From NCBI GenBank assembly GCA_950022655.1, contig OX465579.1, positions 48,401,950 through 48,465,949 of the forward strand: DNA of 64,000 bases, in the 5' to 3' direction. Under the pieces are notes generated by a model. That model was not told the origin of the DNA, did not search any database, and worked only from the letters and a program-made list of their open reading frames with translations. The translations under genes and the position numbers were made by a program. The stretch comes from Alentia gelatinosa. Lineage: Eukaryota > Annelida > Polychaeta > Phyllodocida > Polynoidae. Shown here piece after piece: positions 1 to 11,657 of this stretch. Within the stretch, counting starts at the first letter, position 1, and each line of letters begins with the position of its first letter.

Positions 1-874
1 TAAATCAACATATGTAAAATGATCTCAGGGTGTCCGTTCACGGTTAGGACTGGCATGTCTGACTCGCTTTGCCAGGGGGTTAGGTTGCTATTTATTCAGG
101 TGGGCAAACAATAACACTTCGCTATGAAAAAAGGATACCTAGAGTGGTTATTTAACACAGATATGAGAGTGTATTCATATTTACAGCCTGCTATTAGAGC
201 TGGAAGGGGGATGGACCTGGGGTCTGTGTCAACACTAATTATCAACAATTGTGAAAACTAGAATGGCCCGAAATATTCAGCTAGATCCCTCGCGGAGGTG
301 TACATAGAAAATGGGGGAATGTACTAAACCCATTGCTTGTGTGCTATAATACATTATCATGATCCATCTGCAATCATTAGGTTCTCCTTATATGAACCTC
401 TTGTGGTATGCACATCCTACTGGGTGTGTTACTGTTTCTCAATGATCCCCTTAAAACCTGAAAAATATCCTTTTCTTCAAATATTTTCCATTTAAAAGTA
501 TCGAATCTGCAGGTCTAACTTTGCCGTTAAAATGAAGATGGTATATATCCCCAAAATATCTGTATCGTTCCTCCAACTACCTAGTCTTTGCTAGTATGTG
601 CTCGGTTTGTTACTCGAGCTTTGGAATAAGGACTCAAATCTAAATGGGCTTTCATCGTTTTCTTCATTTGTATTGCTAAAAGGCAGTGGATGTAATCATT
701 AATTTGTTCTGTTAAAACTAACTGATACATGACAAGTCATTTAGATGGAAGTTTCAAACTCGAATACTGGGACCTATATTTTTTTATATACAGGGACGTA
801 TTTAGTTAGACGAAAACATGCTTGACGAATGTTTCAGTCAATAAACGCTTCTATTCGAAAAAACAAAATTCCCC
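1..874. other. Intergenic stretch, no gene seen
   Basis: AT-rich sequence without a long reading frame, recognisable domain, RNA gene or clear repeat. Confidence 0.5.
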
Positions 875-1440
875 AAAGGAGGGGTGCTGTTGGTGGGGAC
901 CATGATTGTGCACCTTCGGTGAGGACCAAGACTGACAGGGCACACCATTGGTAACGGCCAAATGGAGGCACATTTGGCAGGGACAAAAAGGGAGGGACAT
1001 GCTATTGATGGGGACAAAACGAGGCATGCTATTCGAGGGGAATATAAGGGAGGTAGTTCACTATTAGTGGGTACCAAAAGGGAAGGGGTACACTATTACC
1101 GGGTACCAAAAGGGAGGGGGCACACTATTATTGCTGTTCAAAAGAGCGGTGGTACTATTGGTGGAGCCCAAAAGAGAGAGGGCATGCTATGGGCGGGACC
1201 ATAATGGGTGCGTGGTGATGAACCGTTTTGAAGGGGACCGCAAGAACCGGCCTTCTATCGGTGGGGGTTAAAAGGGTGTACTCCTGGTGGGAATATAAAT
1301 AGACAAGCATGATATTGCTGGGGACCAAAAGGAAGAACTGTGAACTAGTCTACGATATGAACCTACATCTAACCCAGGTCTCAAGACGGGTGTGCGTGCG
1401 TTATTGCAGGGGACCAAAAATGAGTAGGCGCTTTTGATAA
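875..1440. repeat. Degenerate minisatellite, unit about 31-33 bp
   Basis: A purine-rich unit recurs, built around GGGACCAAAAGGGAGGG followed by CATGCTATT or CACTATT and GTG. The best copies lie between 980 and 1200. Units flanking that core are more diverged but keep the GGGGACCAAAA word up to about 1420. An 80-codon frame on the plus strand (962-1204) runs through the array and repeats a GTKREG-like peptide about every 11 residues. This is expected when a repeat of about 33 bp is open in one frame, so it is not taken as a gene. Confidence 0.75.
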
Positions 1441-1929
1441 GCGCAGCTAAGTCAACTACATGTGTATAGCCTATACTACAACCTCCCGAGATCCACCACT
1501 GCGTTCGAATATAAGTGTAAAAAATCCTAAGCGAAAAGGATAAGATGGATTGCTTCAGAGGTGATTGCTTTTTGAAAGCTTTGAAAGACTAATTATGCAA
1601 AGGGCTCTCGCTGCTTAGTATCGACCGTGGTCTTCAGACAGGTTCATTATGTTCAACTCACCACAAGCCTATTAAGATAACAGGCGCATCCCATTATTGA
1701 CTTCCAGCGTATGTCGCTGTCAATATTGCTTATCACATCAACACATTATGTAGGCCTATGTGCATATACACCTGATTACATGCCTTTCTACATGTATACT
1801 AGACTGGCCTCAGTCCCTGTATCCTACCCCATAATCAAAGACTTGAGCAAGTCTACATGTATACATACACAGGCATGCACATGATATATACACATATATA
1901 CAAGTATATACATATACATTGATTATAGG
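1441..1929. other. Intergenic stretch with TA/CA-rich low complexity
   Basis: No gene seen. From about 1740 to 1920 the sequence is rich in TACATGTA, CATATATAC and TAGGCCTA words. Confidence 0.5.
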
Positions 1930-2067
1930 AAACGTCCTTACTGTGGACAAAACGGTTCCTGTTCGAGGTCAGTCGATATCATACTGCATGACGTCATAGG
2001 CGGAAGGCAGTATGATATCGACGACTGACCACGAACGAGAATCGTTTCATCCACAGTAAGGATGTTT
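1930..2067. repeat. Foldback hairpin element, arms about 55 bp
   Basis: The left arm (about 1930-1987) begins AAACGTCCTTACTGTGGA. The right arm (about 2007-2067) is its imperfect reverse complement, ending TCCACAGTAAGGATGTTT. The loop is about 19 bp and contains TGACGTCA. Size and shape fit a non-autonomous foldback or hairpin MITE. No target duplication was confirmed. Confidence 0.75.
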
Positions 2068-3468
2068 GCTTATTATTATATACCTTAAATCGATGAAAAA
2101 ACGACATTTTAATAACTCATTATGTCACTCTCACAGCGGGCACGAACATTATTATTACTGCACCCCTAGCAGCGGGCAGTATTTCATAGACATTCAGACA
2201 CAGATATATAATAATATTGTATATACGATCGATATAAACATGCATACACATATAAAGCTGCATACCGATTGCATAAAAGATCCTATAAGGAGTTTATCTA
2301 ACGGACGAAGGAATATTCAATTGCGATATAAAAGCCGGAACGTTACATCAGACGTATGTTTGATCATAGAAACAGGCTGCAGATTGCATTCTAATCTCTT
2401 CTGGTGGCGACATAGGCCAACCTACACGAAACTCTCTCAACGTCTCAGAAACATTATGTTAATTGTGTCAGACAAAGACTTTTAAAGCACAGAAGATGGA
2501 TTAGCCCGCGGGGGTATAATTGTATGGCTATACCATTACAGGCACTGAAAGAGCCTCTGAACGGTATTACCCTGCGCAGTATGCTGTCAAACAGTCAATG
2601 TCATTACAGGAATACTGTTACAAAGCACGTCTCACTCTGTGTGAAATGTTGGCACTCTACATTCTCTGTGAATATGTGATGCTTAGAATTAGATAAATTC
2701 ACTATATAATCCTTCGAAATGGTTTTTAAAGATGTACCTAGAATCAAGAAGTTCTTTTGAATATGAGTGAGGAGGAGAAATACTAATCTACAGACTGGAT
2801 GACATAATGCATGAGTATTATATATCAGGTCATCTACAGAGATGAGACATTTAGAGTCACGGTGTTGCCTTTCACTGAATTGATACTTTAGATCGAATCA
2901 ATCTCTATCCAACTCCAACTTTATGGCAAAGCCTGACATTTGATATTCTATATTTTGGTACGATATCAATAGACCTTGGAAGGGTCTCTAGATGCACGCA
3001 TGCTGACCTCTAGGCCAGGCGTCCACCTACTACGATAGCAATTTAGAACCCCCCGATGCACTACAATACATACTATCAAACATATCAGACAATCGGGAAC
3101 GTCTTTATCTTACACAAAGATCTAGACTAGGAGCATTAGACATCATCTATATGGATGCAGTATATAGCTTTGATGGGTACAGTTTTTTGTAATATCATAT
3201 TGAAATTGTCCACCTTTTAACTGCTAAATTCATATTACAGTTTAATAAGAATTATTAAACATATCGAAAAATGTAGAGGGTATTTAATTGAATCCCACTC
3301 AAAAACAAAGAACATAATTGTGGTAAGTCAAAATTATATCTTATTTATTCATATTCGCATGATCCGTTGTCATATTTTTAATCACCAACCCTATTATTTG
3401 AGATAATCCTAAGGTCTCAATTTGCTAGTTTTAACATTTTCTGTTATGATGTTTCAATCTTCGAGGGT
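2068..3468. other. Intergenic stretch, no supported gene
   Basis: A 139-codon plus-strand frame (2066-2485) starts just after the hairpin. Its composition is what AT-rich random sequence gives and no domain is recognised. Nothing else is seen. Confidence 0.4.
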
Positions 3469-3484
3469 GGGGGGGGGGGGGGGG
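3469..3484 (+). repeat. Poly-G tract, 16 bp
   Basis: An uninterrupted run of 16 G residues, preceded by GAGGGT and followed by AGGG. Confidence 0.9.
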
Positions 3485-4145
3485 AGGGCTGAAAGTCGGC
3501 CTTGAGCATACGCGCCTTTTTACTTTTATATGGGTTTTTTAAAGAGGGAATATCCCACCGTTGGCCATGAACCTTCATTCCAAAGTGCAATGTCGCGCAG
3601 TACTTCTCATTGGAACGTTCTCTATGAGAGAACATCCCAACCCTCCTTACAGACGACCAAACATGCACAATGTCACTTGGGTGGGTCATTGGTCTGCACT
3701 CCCCTGTTTTATTGACAGATAAGACGAGGTGAGGCGGACACCTATCTAAGGCAGGAGCTGCTCGTAAATCACCAAATTAAAGCTACATGCAATACAGGTA
3801 CAGTCTACTCTTAAATATGTATACGTTAAGACCAACGCACACTAGGCGACTTTTCCCGTTTTTAGCGGAAAAGTCGCCGTAAAACTCCCCTTGAGACATT
3901 TTTACGGTACAATATCGCTAAGTGTGCCATGGTTTCCTTGCGATATCGCAGACCCCATTAGGCACCCCCTTTTCACCCCCTTTCCCCCCCGCTGTTTTTG
4001 GGTTTGTCGCCGACTTTCCCTTAAGACTTTCCTTGAGACTTTCAAATATAACATGTTATATTTTATCGCTTGAGACTTTTGACTTTTGGACGCCACCTCC
4101 CGCTGGGCGGGCCATTGGCCCGGGTCTCGGGTCCTGGAATTATGC

Positions 4146-4222
4146 TTTGGGGTCTTCCAAGCCTGGAAAAAGCCTGGAATTCTCACAGAGAGACTGGAAA
4201 AACCTGGAAAACCCTGGAAAAT
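4146..4222 (+). repeat. CCTGGAAAA short repeat cluster
   Basis: CCTGGAA or CCTGGAAAA recurs about six times in under 80 bp inside the left half of the TIR element. Confidence 0.6.
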
Positions 4223-4284
4223 ATAGTTTTGCATAAAAACAATCTTTTTAGTATGATTCAATATCATACATGATATTGAGTTAA

Positions 4285-4663
4285 CCCTTTCCCTGCAGCA
4301 CCCAGTTTCCCTACTTACCATTACACAGCAGGCATTGCCTGCATAAACGACCCTGCTACAGCAGGCACCTTTTTTTTGGAAAATAGCAATGTCACATAAT
4401 ATGTCATGTGATTTGAGTAATTTACCTTGGTAGTTGATGATATTTTGATTAAAAATTAAAGGTCAATGTGGCGTTTTTACTATGTCAAAATTTCTTTCAA
4501 TTCAAAAAATTATTTTGTTATTTATTGAATTTTGTATATAAGAATCAATGATGCCTCTATCATTCCTGGAGGCATCATGCTGCGGCAGCCAGGGGAATGC
4601 CTGGAGGCATCATGCTGCTGTAGCCAGGGGAATGCCTGGAGGCATCATGCTGCAGTTAAAGGG
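4285..4663. mobile_element. piggyBac-type MITE nested in the TIR element
   Basis: A TTAA occurs on each side (4281-4284 and 4664-4667), immediately outside matching 16 bp ends. The left end is CCCTTTCCCTGCAGCA. The right end, reverse complemented, is CCCTTTAACTGCAGCA, so 14 of 16 bases agree. A TTAA duplication with CCY-type ends is characteristic of the piggyBac superfamily. At 379 bp with no ORF, the element must depend on a transposase supplied elsewhere. It contains a 35 bp tandem array near its right end. Confidence 0.8.
4561..4655 (+). repeat. 35 bp tandem repeat, 2.7 copies
   Basis: Units start at 4561, 4596 and 4631 and share CCTGGAGGCATCATGCTGC followed by a CAGCCAGGGG-like tail. 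The third unit is cut short where it runs into the MITE's terminal repeat. The array is internal to the piggyBac-type MITE. Confidence 0.85.
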
Positions 4664-5189
4664 TTAAAATATATAGGTATAAATAAAGGTAAAAAAAAAC
4701 CATAAGTGCCAAAATGGCCCACCTCGCATCTATTTTGTAGCTACCAGAAGCCAGTTATCCATTGTTGAGACTTTCGGAAAGGGAAAGTCTCAAGGAAAGT
4801 CTCAGGGAAAGTCTCAAAGTGTGCATGCATAGGCCTTGAGATTTTCGGGTAACCTCCTGCTGGGGTGACCGACGCCTGAACAGAATTTGTCGCCGACTTT
4901 TCCTAACCCATGCTGCGTTTATTGCACCCCCCTTGCGATATTTTTGCTAGAAAGTCTCAAGCATATCTCAAGGAAAAAAATCGCGTAGTGTGCGTTGGTC
5001 TTTAGACCACGCATACACATACAGACAATATTTTCGGAGTGAGGCCGTTGCCAACGACACAGAAAGTTGTTTACTCTGTTGTCCAATCAGAATACACCTT
5101 AGTGCAGAACCGTGTCAAGTTCAGCCAATTGGAACAGGGATAACATCTAGTATACGGCGTCACACACGCCGAAGCGAGTCTAGGTAACG

Positions 5190-5520
5190 TAAAGCCCACT
5201 TTTTCCTCGCGATATGTTTGAGACTTTTTAGGGAAAATATCGCAAGGGGCTGCAATAAAAGCAGCAGGGTTCGGGAAAGGTCGCCGACAAATTTTGCTCG
5301 AACGTCGGTCTCCCCAGTAGGAGGTTAACCGAAAATCTCTAGGCCTATCCATGCACACCTTGAGACTTTCCGTGAGACTTTCCTTGAGACTTTTCCTTGC
5401 AAAAAGTTTCAACAATGGATAACCCGCTTCCGGTAGCAACAAAATGGATGCGAGGTGGGCCATTTTGGCACTTGTGTTTGTTGTTTTTTTTTACTTTTAT
5501 TTATAGTTATATTTTATAGG
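5190..5520. repeat. Inverted partial copy of the 3828-5002 element family
   Basis: This segment is the reverse complement, at roughly 80 percent or better by eye, of about 4668-4985. Shared landmarks are AAGTGCCAAAATGGCCCACC, the CTTGAGACTTTCC cluster and GGTCGCCGACAAATTTTG. It is separated from the first element by about 190 bp, so the two form a long inverted repeat with arms of about 300 bp. Confidence 0.8.
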
Positions 5521-6801
5521 TTTATAAATGACTTTGTCCTTTCACAAAGTCACAGTGTTAGCACGCAGATGGTAAAAGGTTACTTTTTTAGAAAGCTCAA
5601 AGCCTATGCAACCACTCTAACCTTCATGCTGAGGACACACCAGGCGAATCAAGGCCGTGATCTCTGGAATCGCCAATACAAAATAGCATATATGTGTGAT
5701 ATTTTTTCAAAGCAATATCTCCCACCGATAATTTAGCATCATGGAAGCAATAATTAGGTGAAATATTGAATAATATCTCATATGCTTGCCATTATTTTGT
5801 TGGCGATTACGGAAATCGCTGCATTTCTCGCTTGGTGTTTCTCCAGATTTAGAAGGAGTATATATGAGCCTGTGGCCCGCGCTCAACAAAGCTTATTCTT
5901 CGCTATACATCTCCTGTGGTCAGGACTTGGTCACATTTCGAAATGAAAAGTGAAAATGGAATCCATTCCAATGGTAGGCTTATACTGTGCAGGACTTAGT
6001 CGTTGTTATACTTGATCCGCATTTATGCTATAGGTCGCATGAAAGTGATTTCCCAAACGATGCGCGTTGTATTACCAAGAATCCGCTCACCCATGTTGAT
6101 AGGTTCTTCGCCCTTTCTCTTCATTTCGGGCCATGTTTTTTCTAAGTGGAAGGTTTTAGGTGTCGCTAGTGAGGCAGTCTTGCCTGACGTTGGGCGTGTG
6201 ATCGAAGACCCCCATGAGACAGGATGTATGTTTACCTCGTGTCAATTAGAGACTTGGTAAGGTTAGGTCTCTCCTTCTACACAGTAAACCACTTAGCTAG
6301 AGCGACCCGTAACAAGAAATCCTATGAATGGGATATTCTCCACATATTTAAACTCATAGCTTCCTAGATTCCGATAGATAAAAATCGGGTAGCAAGCCAG
6401 TTTTATCCATGACTTATAGCATGATACGTCGGTGTTGCCATGAAAGTCCTTGAGCACATTTCAAGGAAACCAATTCAGACAAGGTTTACCAGTTACGAAG
6501 TTATCTGGCTGTAATCATGTATATATTGTAATTTCAATCTCTCGATTATGATAAGGGAAGAAAAAACCGTTTCAATTTAACAGAATGGACTAATAGATAG
6601 GTTATTATGTCCAAAAGTGCATTTTATTGCCGAAACTCCAATGTTTGATGACTGTTACCCTCCTTTTTGTACAAATCAATTAGATTTTCTGGGCCTACAG
6701 TTGATCCTAACACAAGACTTTTATTACAAACTGTCCTGAGCAACACTCAAAATCTGCTCAATTTTAGTACTTCAGAACAGATGTAATAGTCTTAAGTACA
6801 C
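5521..6801. other. Intergenic stretch, no gene seen
   Basis: Only short unassigned frames occur, and no repeat pair was found. Confidence 0.4.
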
Positions 6802-6841
6802 CTGATGAAGGCCACAGACCCATAAGCCCAAACGTTGTGTC
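6802..6841 (+). ncRNA. Hammerhead-ribozyme-like motif, Penelope type, probably decayed
   Basis: The order of core elements is CTGATGA, then AGGCC...GCC (a candidate stem II), then CAAAC where GAAAC is expected, then GTTGT and GTC. This is the layout of the minimal type I hammerheads known from Penelope-like retroelements, with a two-base-pair stem III. The G-to-C change in the conserved GAAA box should abolish or weaken cleavage. No Penelope reverse transcriptase is seen nearby. Confidence 0.5.
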
Positions 6842-7384
6842 GTTTAAAACTTACAACTTAATGTAAACCGAAGTATAATAAAACAGATCTACAAACCTGA
6901 AACTTCAAGCTGGTGTCTGTTGGTTATGTGAAAATCTCTATTGGAATTTTACTACAAACATCAAGAACGATTTTGGTGGCTATTCCACTCCTTCTACGAA
7001 GAAAGTTGATTTCTATATGCCCAAATTCTCCTTCTTCTAGTGTCGCCATTGTGGTAATTCATTCTATCCTGGATACGCAAATTGTTTACCAGAATAAGAG
7101 ACACGAGGTGACAAGACCAGACGATAGATTTGGATATGATTGCATCATGTCGCGTCACAGGAAAATGTCCCATCGTTCTCAGCCTTTATGGATTGTGGTG
7201 TCAGGAACAACCCTCTTCCCGTAGCAAATAAGGCTATGGGCAACAATAGGCAATCAATAGTTGGATGAGTCAGCTAACCTATAACGCTACAACTTTGTTT
7301 ATTACTTTCCTTATGACTATGAACGTGTCCTCTGTGTAACCTTGACGTGTTTTGACCTCTGTCGATCGTTCCTGTTCCGGGGGT

Positions 7385-7960
7385 CATTTAGCCATACACC
7401 CCCCCCCCCCCCCTCCCAACATCGCGAGTCTGCCCACCACCCTTCACCTACCATCCCATCTCCCCAATCTCCCTCCACCCCACCTCATCGCCAGCACGAG
7501 TTGACCTTGTATGGTGGCATTTGTTAGACCTTATCATAAGGCCCGTGGGGGTGATGACGCTCGCCCCAATCCCACTCCCAGGGCCCATCACGGCCAATCT
7601 AGCGCATACCTAATTCATGTCCCAGCGGTAAAAATCAATCGCATCAACTCGTTGTGTTATCAGCCCCCAACCCCCTCTTACCCCCATACCCTGTTCTACC
7701 AATCTTGCCCCGTCAACCAGCCTTCTATGCCTACTGCTTTCCCCCCAGCCACACCCAATCTCACCACGGTGATTTTCCACGTCGCATCTCCGGCATTTGG
7801 TTCGCTTGTTGTCGCTATTTTCTTGCACCATCTCTGCAGAGAGCAAATTGAATCTATCTTTTTCTCAATTAACAGGACATTCCCTGGCAAGCCCCTCCCC
7901 CACATTTCCCTTACTCCCCTTAAAAACAAAGTGAAGCTCATCCGGCTCTCAAGATGAATT
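7385..7960 (+). other. C-rich, strand-asymmetric stretch with a poly-C tract
   Basis: A run of 15 C (7399-7413) opens a pyrimidine-biased region with many CCCC words down to about 7930. Overlapping frames here (for example 148 codons at 7511-7957) look like products of the low stop-codon content of C-rich DNA. No domain is recognised. Confidence 0.5.
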
Positions 7961-10900
7961 TGATTATTATTCGGATCTTTTTCTTGCATGTCCTTGTAGA
8001 TGAATTCTCCATCATCTACATATTTCATATCACTATTCTTTTAGAAATGACAGTATCTCTCGTTTATTGGTTATGTTATTTGATTGCAATGAATAATATT
8101 GTAATTAACACAAAGTAGTGCAGAATAGACAACGCCTACGTTGTTCTGTGGTTAAAATTGGCCATATCCGTTTTTGTTTTTGTGTAGTACAATCTTTTAT
8201 AATCATAATCATGATGATTATTGACTCTATCCTTCCACGACGTTATTGGCGGCCATGTTGGCGGGGGCCTGTTGCCTTCTACTGTGACACATTTCCCAAG
8301 ATGCCTTTCTTCTCACCCCCTAGGGGTCATTTCGGAACTAGGTCAGGAAATCCTTCCGGTGTGATCATGTGGCATGGGGTTCATAAATCACAAGATTTTA
8401 GTTGAGACGACGCACCGGGAGGTGTTGCTATTACAGCAGGATGCGTAGGAGAATGTTTAGATCGTTCCATGAATGATGTGTTTGCGAAATCGTTAAGATG
8501 CACAGTACTCTTTGAAGGTCTGACTAGGTTGTGGTCTGACCACTTTAAACGGTAAATCCGATGATCATTAGATTAACGTACAGCTATAGATAACACGCTC
8601 ATTTGCCTTGGTGAAGATTCTTGCTGATAACGTAGCGATTAGTTTGTATGTTAACCCCTCAGAATTGACCACATCTACTTTGTATATATGTGTATGTCGT
8701 GTAGACATTTTCAAAGTTGGCCAGGACTTTGTATTTGTATTATTTGCATGATTAGGATAGAATAACTCTTTCAATGTGGAAGAGGAGTGGTTGAATGTGG
8801 AGGGTGGCTGGTTCGAGTAATGTTCACTCTGCATATCGGGGCCTTCTTCATTGGCTAGGTGTAAAAGTGCTGGATTTGGTTGGGGCGCGCTACCATCAGT
8901 GTAAGGGAGACATTTTTCCTATTTATTCTTCCTTCCCGTTTTCCTATCCATCTTGCTTGATGCAGGTACCAGGAAAAAGCTGTGTGTTAACCGAAGAAAT
9001 ACATTCCAGGTTAAATATTGGCAGCAGGAGATGGTCAGTTAGGCAGAGGCCCAGGGCAGAAAATCACATTTCTATGTAAATGAGTCTAGGTGGTTTAGTT
9101 AGGGGTGTGGTTCTCATTTCTGACCAGCCTCCAGACATTTCCCGTGTCTATCCCTTGGTCAAGGATTACACCCTTTCGCAGACATGACAGGTTAGGGGCC
9201 CGTACGACTCGCAGATAGCCTCTTCTCTGATTGGCCACTCTGCATGCAAATGACAGCACGGGACCTAGGTCTATAAACCTATCACAGTCCGTAGTTGAAC
9301 ACTGTAAAAGGGTCAAGACCTAGTTACAGTATATGGACCCCCGTGTCTCTCAACCAATGAGAATCCGACATGATAAATTGCCCTGACCACCTCATTTATC
9401 TTGGCAAATGGACCTGTTGGGCTGATGGGGAATTCCAGCAATCCACTTGAAAATTAGTAGAATCGGGACTAATTGCAGACAGGGGGCGGCATTAGATAGT
9501 GCTGGGATCGAATGGCAGATCTTCCCAACAGTAAGAAAATGAGAGATGAACTCGGTTCGAGAAATCTGAGTGCATTGGGAGAATTTTGTAGATTATATCT
9601 TAAAGCATTGAGGGAAACATCACAAATGATCATTATCAAGCTCTAGGCATATAGAAGATAATATATATGTCAGGAAACGTACATACTGTTTTAATGACCA
9701 TGGTTAATGCACCAGAGCTTATGGTATTCTGTATTGAAGGACTCTGCACAGTGTGCAATACATGATTTATACTGAGTGGGGAGCAGCAGTACATAGTTAT
9801 CAAATGTACCATACGGGTACATGTATATGATAACATCGCATAGCCCACGAGCTGACGAGTCAGAACAACCTTACGGCAGATCCATCGCCACTTTACTGTC
9901 GCATAGGTCAAGTTGTAACATCAGCACAGCAGAGTGTATCAGGTTGGAGCAGTTTATAACATGCTAGTGAGGGGATCAGCCTTAGTGGTTAGTGAAATTG
10001 TAATATACTCTGCATATTTGTCACATTCAGCTCATATGGTGTACGTTCATGACCTACAGCGTCGCATTGCACACAGTCGCTCTAGTGGGGCCGGGCTTGC
10101 GCGCGTTTTTTGTAACGGATCCGTCGCATCACAAATCCTGAAATGTCCATGATGTGAGGATGTGCGACATATTTGTCACAAAGGCATGGTGCACTTCCTA
10201 TGTAATTGAGTGGAAGCTATTGCTAAGTTACACGTGGCATTACATGTAAATTATTGGGATAACAGAAGAAGTATGCATTTACTTAATATGATGCAGAAGG
10301 GTTCAAAGGATCAGGAAAGTTATATACACGAGTTGGAAAAAATGATATTAGAAAATAATTTAGGTCTAAAAGGTTAAAAATTAATGTATATTATCAATAG
10401 CCATACTGCCATGGACAGGTGTTATGGGACAAACCCTCTGAAAATTTCAGAATATCTGTCATGGCAGAGGTCATTATTTTGTAATAAAAAATATGCTGAG
10501 GCCAGAATCATATAAAGATTTGGAAGAATGTATGAAAAATATGTACTCGGTCTATGATTGTATCTAGAAATCAACCATGATTTATTATCATCCACCTCTT
10601 TGTCTTGAAGTTTTCTTCCTACTTTATCCAAAGTAATATAATCATGAAATTCGATTTCAGAGTTATGGTTCCCTGATTATCATGCATGGATACCGAAAAT
10701 TGGATACCTTCAGTGGAAGATCTGCTGAGGGAATTAATAAGTACCCTCCCCCCACCCAAAAAGAAAATAAGAATAAACAAAGAAAAAAACCCAACAAAAC
10801 ACACACACACAAACAAACAACGAACAACTCAAACTAAATCTCTACTGGGCCAGAGAGCTCCTACAACTGGTACATGGTGTAGGTATACTGCAGTCAGTGA

Positions 10901-11628
10901 TTAGCACAACTGACGGCTTCCACTCAGGTGTCAGGTCTCTGGAAGTCTGATAGCAAACCAAGCTGCGAAAACGGCAGGCCGGCCCTAAAACACTACAAAC
11001 CCAAATTAGAACAGCAACAGACTGCTGCAACAGAATATCTGTTATTTATGTAGATTTACTTGCCTCCTTTGAAATTAAGGGAAAAAAACCGAAAACCATT
11101 GAAATATATATACCTGGGCAATATGAAGAACTACATGCAGTATGTTGGTATGGCACTTCGATTACCCAGGCGTCTGTCACCACCCTACACTAGTTTGCCA
11201 CCTAGCGATGGGGTACGGTCACGGGTCGTTGAACACCTGATATATATGAGCAGCTCGCAAATGCTCATTCCTTCCCTCCCCTCAGCCTGCCAATGCCAAG
11301 TGGTACGATGTCACCCCCGCCCTGCTGCACGTGCCTGTACCGCCACACCCCCGGAGGGCGGTGAGGACTATTTATCTCTGTCTGTGATGGCCCGTTATCT
11401 GGTACCATCCGGGGCCGGTGCGGCGCAGCATATCGCTGACGGGCGCTGGGTGTGCTGGGCCGGGGAAGGCGTGCTGGAAGACTGCGGAACATTCTGCTGG
11501 TAATTCGCAGAGCCTGAAGCGAGAATAACGCGGTGTTTTATCGCGATTTGTCGAGGTGATTACCAGAAACCTCCCGGTAGGGTGGAAGAAGATTGAAGAC
11601 GTATACCCACGCACACTACGTACATACT
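7961..11628. other. Intergenic stretch, no supported gene
   Basis: A small imperfect inverted repeat lies at about 9796-9836 (GTTATCA ... TGATAAC enclosing ATGTACC ... GGTACAT). An A/C-rich low-complexity patch lies at about 10745-10835. The frame at 11060-11503 (147 codons) has no recognisable domain. Confidence 0.4.
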
Positions 11629-11657
11629 AAACACACACACACACCCACACACACACA
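11629..11657 (+). repeat. (AC)n microsatellite
   Basis: AC dinucleotides interrupted once by CCC. Confidence 0.9.

Larger units (their letters stand above)
3828..5002. mobile_element. DNA transposon with terminal inverted repeats, superfamily unknown, interrupted by a nested MITE
   Basis: The left end reads AAGACCAACGCACACTAG and continues GCGA. The right end (about 4979-5002) is its reverse complement with one or two changes (CTA then C instead of G). Subterminal regions on both sides carry several copies of CTTGAGACTTTC or its complement, a common arrangement for transposase-binding sites. With the nested 379 bp insert removed, the element is about 0.8 kb. It has no coding capacity, so it is non-autonomous. 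The target duplication is uncertain: the flanks are TT/TA-like on both sides. Confidence 0.65.

Noticed and set aside
3902..5463. Several ORFs of 60-139 codons across the TIR elements
   Set aside because: They run through terminal repeats, the nested MITE and the inverted copy; none matches a transposase.
7342..7957. Proline-rich overlapping ORFs
   Set aside because: They fall in C-rich, stop-poor DNA with a poly-C tract and show no domain or start context.
8795..8830. GGTTCGAGT as a tRNA B box
   Set aside because: No A box, acceptor stem or cloverleaf can be built around it. No tRNA was found in the window.
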